A program made the position numbers and the translations under genes. A stretch of DNA of 64,000 nucleotides from Mycoplana rhizolycopersici. GTDB taxonomy: Bacteria > Pseudomonadota > Alphaproteobacteria > Rhizobiales > Rhizobiaceae. Where the stretch lies: positions 1-64,000 of the forward strand of contig NZ_JABXYK010000017.1 in assembly GCF_013378445.1 (NCBI RefSeq), written 5' to 3'. The notes below the pieces were generated by a model. It saw only the letters and a list, made by a program, of their open reading frames with translations, made no database searches and was not told the DNA's origin. This document shows, piece by piece, positions 59,131 through 64,000 of the stretch; position 1 is the stretch's first letter; each line of letters opens with the position of its first letter.

Positions 59131-61005
59131 ATGCCGCATCCAGAACGACAGGACCCGCCCTTTTCCACCGACAGGCTCTTCGAGAACGCGCGGCGCCCCC
59201 TCGAAGTCCTCAAGCGCGTCTACGGCTATGATGCCTTTCGCGGCAAGCAGCAGGCGGTGGTCGAGCACGTGACGGATGGCGGCGACGCGGTCATGCTCTT
59301 TCCGACGGGTGCGGGAAAGTCCCTGTGCTTCCAGATTCCGGCGCTCTGCCGGGAAGGGGTCGGCATCGTCGTGTCGCCGCTGATCGCGCTGATGCGTGAC
59401 CAGGTCGAGGCGCTGAAGCAGCTCGGCGTTCGCGCCGCCGCACTCAATTCCTCACTGTCGCGCGAGGAGGCCGCAGCCCTCATGCGCGCGGTGCGCGCGG
59501 GCGAGCTGGATCTTCTGTACGTCACCCCCGAGCGTATCGTGACGGACAGTTTTGCCGAACTGATCGGCCATGCACGGATCGCGCTGTTTGCGATCGACGA
59601 GGCGCACTGCGTCTCCCAGTGGGGGCATGATTTCCGCCCGGAATATCGCACGCTCGACCGGCTGGCCGAACGCTATCCCGGCGTGCCGCGGATCGCGCTG
59701 ACGGCAACGGCCGATCCGCATACGCGCGACGATATCATCGAGCGGCTGTCGCTTCAGCAGGCGCGGGTGTTCACCACGTCGTTCGACCGGCCGAACATCT
59801 CCTACGATATCGTCGAGCGCGACCAGCCGCGCCAGCAGCTGTTGCGCTTTTTGTCGCGCCACAGAGGCGCGAGCGGCATCGTCTACTGCCTGTCGCGGGC
59901 CAAGGTGGAGGATACGGCCGCGTGGCTGGACGGGCAGGGGATCCGGGCGCTGCCCTATCACGCCGGTCTCGACAGGGCCGTGCGCGACGCCAATCAGGAC
60001 GCCTTCCTGAAGGAGGAAAACCTCTGCCTCGTCGCCACCGTTGCCTTCGGCATGGGGATCGACAAGCCGGACGTACGCTACGTGGCCCATCTCGACCTGC
60101 CCGGCTCCGTCGAGGCCTACTACCAGGAGACGGGCCGCGCCGGGCGTGACGGCCAGCCTTCCGAGGTGTGGATGGCCTACGGAATGGCCGACGTGTTGCA
60201 GCGCCGGCGCATGATCGACGAGGGGGAGGCTGCCGAAGAGGTCAAGCGCGTCGAGCGGGCGAAGCTGAACGCGCTGCTTGCGATCTGCGAGACCGCTTCC
60301 TGCCGGCGGCAGGCGATCCTCGCCCATTTCGGCGAAACGCATCCAGGTGGATGCGGCAATTGCGATACCTGCCGCAATCCCGTCGAGACCTGGGACGGTA
60401 CGGAGGCGGCGATCAAGGCGCTCGCCGCCGTCTATCGCACCGGCGAACGCTTCGGCTCCGGACACGTCATCGACGTGCTGCTGGGCACCGTCAACGAGAA
60501 GACTGAGCGTTTCGGCCATGTCGACATGCCGGTGTTCGGGGCGGGCAAGGACCTGCCCGGCCGTACCTGGCAGTCGGTGTTCCGGCAGCTTCTCGCCGCC
60601 GGGCTCATCCGCATCGATCATGCGGCCTTCGGCGCGATGAAGCTTGAGCCGGAATCCCGCACTGTCTTCCGCCGTGAGCGCGAGGTGCGCTTCCGCAAGG
60701 ATCGCCCAATGTCGGGCAGGGCCGCGAAGGGGCAGAAGTCGGCTGCCGCGCGCGAGCGTCACGATCTCGCCGGTTCGGATCGGGAGCTTTTCGAACGCCT
60801 GCGCGCCGAACGCCTTTCGATCGCCAAGGACCTGGACGTTCCGCCCTATGTGGTCTTTCCCGACGCGACCCTGATCGCGCTTGCGAAGGAACGGCCGCAG
60901 GACTGGGACGAACTGCTGGATATTCCCGGCATCGGCCAGAGCAAGCGCGAGCGCTTCGGCAAGGCGTTCCTGGCCGTGATCGAGGACTACGCCGAACTCG
61001 AATGA
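59131..61005 (+). CDS. recQ: ATP-dependent DNA helicase RecQ
   Basis: A 624-residue 3'-5' helicase for recombination repair. Walker A PTGAGKS is at 58-64, the DEAH motif is in [18 protein letters not shown], and motif VI is in [10 protein letters not shown]. The RQC zinc site ([17 protein letters not shown]...CGNCDTC) and a C-terminal HRDC domain ([29 protein letters not shown]) follow. The ATG at 59131 follows GAGG; four in-frame starts lie up to 72 bp upstream. Confidence 0.96.
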   Translation: MPHPERQDPPFSTDRLFENARRPLEVLKRVYGYDAFRGKQQAVVEHVTDGGDAVMLFPTGAGKSLCFQIPALCREGVGIVVSPLIALMRDQVEALKQLGVRAAALNSSLSREEAAALMRAVRAGELDLLYVTPERIVTDSFAELIGHARIALFAIDEAHCVSQWGHDFRPEYRTLDRLAERYPGVPRIALTATADPHTRDDIIERLSLQQARVFTTSFDRPNISYDIVERDQPRQQLLRFLSRHRGASGIVYCLSRAKVEDTAAWLDGQGIRALPYHAGLDRAVRDANQDAFLKEENLCLVATVAFGMGIDKPDVRYVAHLDLPGSVEAYYQETGRAGRDGQPSEVWMAYGMADVLQRRRMIDEGEAAEEVKRVERAKLNALLAICETASCRRQAILAHFGETHPGGCGNCDTCRNPVETWDGTEAAIKALAAVYRTGERFGSGHVIDVLLGTVNEKTERFGHVDMPVFGAGKDLPGRTWQSVFRQLLAAGLIRIDHAAFGAMKLEPESRTVFRREREVRFRKDRPMSGRAAKGQKSAAARERHDLAGSDRELFERLRAERLSIAKDLDVPPYVVFPDATLIALAKERPQDWDELLDIPGIGQSKRERFGKAFLAVIEDYAELE

Positions 61006-61050
61006 GGAGGCCTGGCGGAGCGTGCGTCGGGCAGCAAGGGAGGAGAGCAG

Positions 61051-61500
61051 ATGACGGACTGGAAACTGCCGTGGCACGGTGCCTGCCGATGCGGGCGCGT
61101 GAAGCTGAAGGTAACGGCACCGCCTCTGCTGACCATGGCCTGCCATTGCACCGGCTGCCAGCGGATGTCGGGCAGCGCCTATTCGCTCAGTGCCGCCATC
61201 CCGACCGAGGGATTTGCCGTGACGGAGGGCGAGCCGGTGGTCGCCGGCGCGAACGCCGAAGCCGGCCATCATTTCTGCCCGGACTGCATGACCTGGATGT
61301 TCACGCGACCGAACGGGATCGATTTCTTCGTCAACCTGCGGCCGACCATGCTGCAGGACACGCACTGGTTCACGCCGTTCATCGAGACCTATACGAGCGA
61401 GAAGCTCGCCTGGGCCGAGACGCCGGCGGTGCACAGCTTCGAGCGCTTTCCGCCCTTCGAGGCCTATGAAGGGCTAGTGGCCGAGTTTGCGGCCCGCTGA
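61051..61500 (+). CDS. GFA-family (glutathione-dependent formaldehyde-activating enzyme-like) protein
   Basis: A 149-residue protein with the zinc motifs of the Gfa family: CRCGRVKL, CHCTGCQRMSGSAYS and HHFCPDCMTWMF. Characterised members bind glutathione/formaldehyde, but many have other, unknown roles. GGGAGGAGAGCAG precedes the ATG, and it begins 45 bp after recQ. Confidence 0.9.
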   Translation: MTDWKLPWHGACRCGRVKLKVTAPPLLTMACHCTGCQRMSGSAYSLSAAIPTEGFAVTEGEPVVAGANAEAGHHFCPDCMTWMFTRPNGIDFFVNLRPTMLQDTHWFTPFIETYTSEKLAWAETPAVHSFERFPPFEAYEGLVAEFAAR

Positions 61501-61629
61501 CGGCGGGCTTTGGCGAGAATAACGCCGCGCTCCGGTGCCAAGCCGCCACCTCGCCGCGGGGACAGATGTGGCCATCCGTGCTACATCTTTCGCCGACCGG
61601 GTTTCGCTTCCTACCTGCAAGGGTTTCCC

Positions 61630-62817
61630 ATGAGCTCGACATTCCTCTCCCACCTGCGCACCGAACTCGAAGGTCTCAAGGCCGTCGGCCTCTACAAGTC
61701 GGAGCGCGTCATCACCTCCAAGCAGGCCGGCACGATCGAGGTGGCGTCCGGCGGGCGCGTCCTGAACTTCTGCGCCAACAACTATCTGGGACTTGCCGAT
61801 AGCGAGGAACTGGCGGAGGCCGCCAAGCAGGCGCTCGACCGCTACGGCTACGGCATGGCGTCGGTGCGCTTCATCTGCGGCACGCAGGAGGAGCACAAGC
61901 AACTGGAGGCGCGGATCTCGGCCTTCCTCGGCATGGAGGACACGATCCTCTATTCGTCCTGCTTCGATGCCAATGGCGGTCTGTTCGAGACGCTTCTGTC
62001 CGAGGAGGACGCGATCATCTCGGATGCGCTCAACCATGCCTCGATCATCGACGGCGTGCGGCTCTCCAAGGCCAGGCGCTTCCGCTACGCCAACAACGAC
62101 ATGAAGGCGCTGGAAGAGGAGCTGAAGAAGGCCGAAGGCAGCCGTTTCAAGCTGATCGCCACCGACGGCGTATTTTCCATGGATGGCATCATCGCCAATC
62201 TAAAGGGCGTCTGCGACCTGGCCGAAAAGTACGGCGCGATGGTGATGGTCGACGACAGCCATGCGGTCGGCTTCGTGGGCAGGCACGGCCGCGGCTCGGC
62301 CGAGCACTGCGGCGTCGAGGGGCGGATCGACATCATCACCGGTACGCTCGGCAAGGCGCTGGGCGGCGCGTCAGGCGGCTATACGTCCGCCAGCGCCGAG
62401 GTGGTCGACTGGCTGCGCCAGCGCTCGCGGCCCTATCTCTTCTCCAACACGCTGGCGCCGGTGATCGCGGCCGCCTCGCTGAAGGTGTTCGACCTGATCG
62501 AGAACGGCGACGCCCTGCGTGCCCGGCTCGCCGCCAACGCCGACCTCTTCCGTTCCGAGATGACAAGGCTCGGCTTCACGCTTGCGGGCGAGGGGCATCC
62601 GATTATCCCGGTGATGCTGGGGGATGCGGCACTCGCCCAGGAGATGGCGGCGCGTATGCTGGAAAAGGGTGTCTACGTGATCGGCTTCTCCTTCCCCGTC
62701 GTGCCCAAGGGGCAGGCCCGCATCCGCACGCAGATGTCGGCGGCGCATTGCCGGGCGGACGTGGAAAAGGCGATCGCGGTGTTTGCGGAAGTGGGACGTG
62801 AGCTGGGGGTGATCTGA
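61630..62817 (+). CDS. kbl: 2-amino-3-ketobutyrate coenzyme A ligase
   Basis: A 395-residue PLP enzyme of the alpha-oxoamine synthase family. It cleaves 2-amino-3-ketobutyrate with CoA into glycine and acetyl-CoA, the second step of threonine degradation. Features are [35 protein letters not shown] and the PLP lysine Lys242 in [13 protein letters not shown]. It is followed after 195 bp by tdh, which provides its substrate. Confidence 0.97.
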   Translation: MSSTFLSHLRTELEGLKAVGLYKSERVITSKQAGTIEVASGGRVLNFCANNYLGLADSEELAEAAKQALDRYGYGMASVRFICGTQEEHKQLEARISAFLGMEDTILYSSCFDANGGLFETLLSEEDAIISDALNHASIIDGVRLSKARRFRYANNDMKALEEELKKAEGSRFKLIATDGVFSMDGIIANLKGVCDLAEKYGAMVMVDDSHAVGFVGRHGRGSAEHCGVEGRIDIITGTLGKALGGASGGYTSASAEVVDWLRQRSRPYLFSNTLAPVIAAASLKVFDLIENGDALRARLAANADLFRSEMTRLGFTLAGEGHPIIPVMLGDAALAQEMAARMLEKGVYVIGFSFPVVPKGQARIRTQMSAAHCRADVEKAIAVFAEVGRELGVI

Positions 62818-62846
62818 TGCGGGGCAAGTGGACAATTGTCGCGTTG

Positions 62847-62985
62847 CCTCTCACCCTAGCCCTCTCCCTGCAGGCGGGAAGAGAGGACGTGCCAGGCGCG
62901 GCCGTCGGAGTGGAGGAAGGACGTGCGGCGGTCGTCCTTCTCCCCGCTTGCGGGGAGAAGGTGCCGGCAGGCGGATGAGGGGCTC
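62847..62985. repeat. RIME-like rhizobial intergenic mosaic element between kbl and tdh
   Basis: Two palindromes ~60 bp apart: an imperfect one at 62862-62884 (CTCTCCCTGCAGGCGGGAAGAG) and a perfect 11-bp stem at 62936-62946 with 62951-62961. The latter is followed by GTGCCGGCAGGCGGATGAGG, a sequence typical of RIME repeats in Rhizobiaceae. It lies inside the kbl-tdh pair and might tune their relative expression. Confidence 0.75.
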
Positions 62986-63012
62986 TGTGGAGGCAGACAT
63001 GAGGAGCAAGCC

Positions 63013-64000
63013 ATGACCAACATGATGCGCGCGCTGGTCAAGTCGAAACCCGAAGTCGGGCTCTGGATGGAGAACGTGCCGGTGCCGGAGCCGGGGCCGA
63101 GCGACGTGCTGATCCGGGTGAAGAAGTCGGCGATCTGCGGCACCGACGTGCACATCTGGAACTGGGACCACTGGGCGCAGAAGACGATTCCCGTGCCGAT
63201 GGTGGTCGGCCACGAATTCGTCGGCGAGATCGCCGAGGTCGGCTCGGCGGTGACGAAGTATCACGTCGGTGAACGGGTCTCGGGCGAGGGGCACATCGTC
63301 TGCGGCAAGTGCCGCAACTGCCGCGCCGGACGCGGGCACCTCTGCCACTACACCAAGGGCGTCGGCGTCAACCGGCCGGGCTCGTTCGGCGAGTTCGTCT
63401 GCATCCCCGAGCACAATGTCGTTCCGATCCCGCCGGAAGTGCCGGACGAGGTGGCGGCGATCTTCGATCCGTTCGGCAATGCGGTGCACACCGCCCTGTC
63501 CTTCGATCTGGTGGGCGAGGACGTGCTCGTCACCGGCGCCGGCCCGATCGGCATCATGGGGGCGATGGTGGCCAGGCGCGTCGGCGCCCGCAAGGTTGTC
63601 ATCACCGACATCAACCCGGTGCGGCTCGAACTCGCCCGCAAGGTCGGGATCGAACATGTGGTGGACGCCTCGAAGGAGGACCTGAACGAGGTGATGGCTG
63701 CGATCGGCATGACGGAGGGTTTCGACGTCGGGCTGGAGATGTCTGGCGCGCCGCCGGCCTTCCGCTCGATGATCGACGCGATGAACAACGGCGGCAAGAT
63801 CGCCATCTTAGGGATCGCGCCCGATGGCTTCGGCATCGACTGGAACAAGGTGATCTTCAAGATGCTGACCCTGAAGGGCATTTACGGGCGCGAGATGTTC
63901 GAGACCTGGTACAAGATGATCGCCTTCGTCCAGGGCGGGCTCGACCTCTCGCCGATCATCACCCACCGCCTCGGTATCGACCAGTTCCGGGACGGTTTCG
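63013..64000 (+). CDS. tdh: L-threonine 3-dehydrogenase, C-terminus beyond the window edge
   Basis: The frame is open from the ATG at 63013 (GAGGAGCAAGCC upstream) to the right edge, 329 codons; about 15 residues should be missing. It is a zinc medium-chain dehydrogenase that oxidises threonine to 2-amino-3-ketobutyrate for Kbl. Catalytic zinc ligands are Cys42 and His67 with Glu68, structural zinc ligands are Cys97, 100, 103 and 111, and the NAD motif is [12 protein letters not shown]. Confidence 0.96.
   Translation, partial: MTNMMRALVKSKPEVGLWMENVPVPEPGPSDVLIRVKKSAICGTDVHIWNWDHWAQKTIPVPMVVGHEFVGEIAEVGSAVTKYHVGERVSGEGHIVCGKCRNCRAGRGHLCHYTKGVGVNRPGSFGEFVCIPEHNVVPIPPEVPDEVAAIFDPFGNAVHTALSFDLVGEDVLVTGAGPIGIMGAMVARRVGARKVVITDINPVRLELARKVGIEHVVDASKEDLNEVMAAIGMTEGFDVGLEMSGAPPAFRSMIDAMNNGGKIAILGIAPDGFGIDWNKVIFKMLTLKGIYGREMFETWYKMIAFVQGGLDLSPIITHRLGIDQFRDGF

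Overview
The window is GC-rich chromosomal DNA from an alphaproteobacterium of the order Rhizobiales, most likely family Rhizobiaceae (Sinorhizobium/Ensifer, Rhizobium, Shinella or a relative). The strongest evidence is gene order: an ArsR gene, two tandem AbcR/alpha-r15-type small RNAs, a lsrB-like LysR gene, trxB, an Lrp gene, an LPS core glycosyltransferase and greA follow one another as in Sinorhizobium. RIME/REP-like palindromes, a BA14K protein and a DUF982 protein agree with this. No tRNA, rRNA, CRISPR array, phage or transposase gene was seen, and most of the window is core genome.

Layout. 1-5.5 kb: the N-terminal part of a large cadherin-like repeat protein that runs off the left edge, prs, and an RTX-type secreted protein. 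5.7-11.4 kb: a lipoprotein and a minus-strand cluster lgt, midA-like, pgeF, M24-fold gene, broken by a 262-bp palindromic element; then ubiK. 11.7-17.8 kb: ybjN-like, proC, csaA, a MarR/response regulator/histidine kinase operon, a branched-chain aminotransferase and a small glycine-rich protein. 18-22 kb: hppD with a divergent Lrp regulator, a 57-codon small ORF, an MBL hydrolase, a BA14K protein and cspA. 22-31.5 kb: an EamA transporter, a second 261-bp palindromic element abutting the stop codon of a PQQ-type sugar dehydrogenase, a degenerate EAL protein, an aspartate aminotransferase, a MarR-GNAT fusion, a ChaA-type antiporter and a lytic transglycosylase. 31.8-39.3 kb: OYE reductase and ArsR, two sRNAs, lsrB, trxB, Lrp, an LPS-locus gene, lpsB-like and greA. 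39.6-43 kb: DUF982 protein, secreted beta-rich protein, DHA2 efflux pump. 43-55.6 kb: carB, ypfJ-type metalloprotease, a soluble chemoreceptor behind a perfect CtrA box, an aldo/keto reductase with divergent LysR, a MATE pump, carA, yqeY. 55.8-64 kb: an HTH protein, dnaG, recQ, a GFA protein, kbl and tdh (cut by the right edge).

Functional groups: carA and carB make carbamoyl phosphate; prs makes PRPP; kbl and tdh degrade threonine; hppD and its regulator degrade tyrosine; lsrB, trxB and the ArsR/OYE pair form a redox-related neighbourhood. The most unusual observation is that the two palindromic elements share almost identical fold geometry and a 12-base loop motif although their stems differ in sequence. 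This suggests a structured element family placed just downstream of stop codons.
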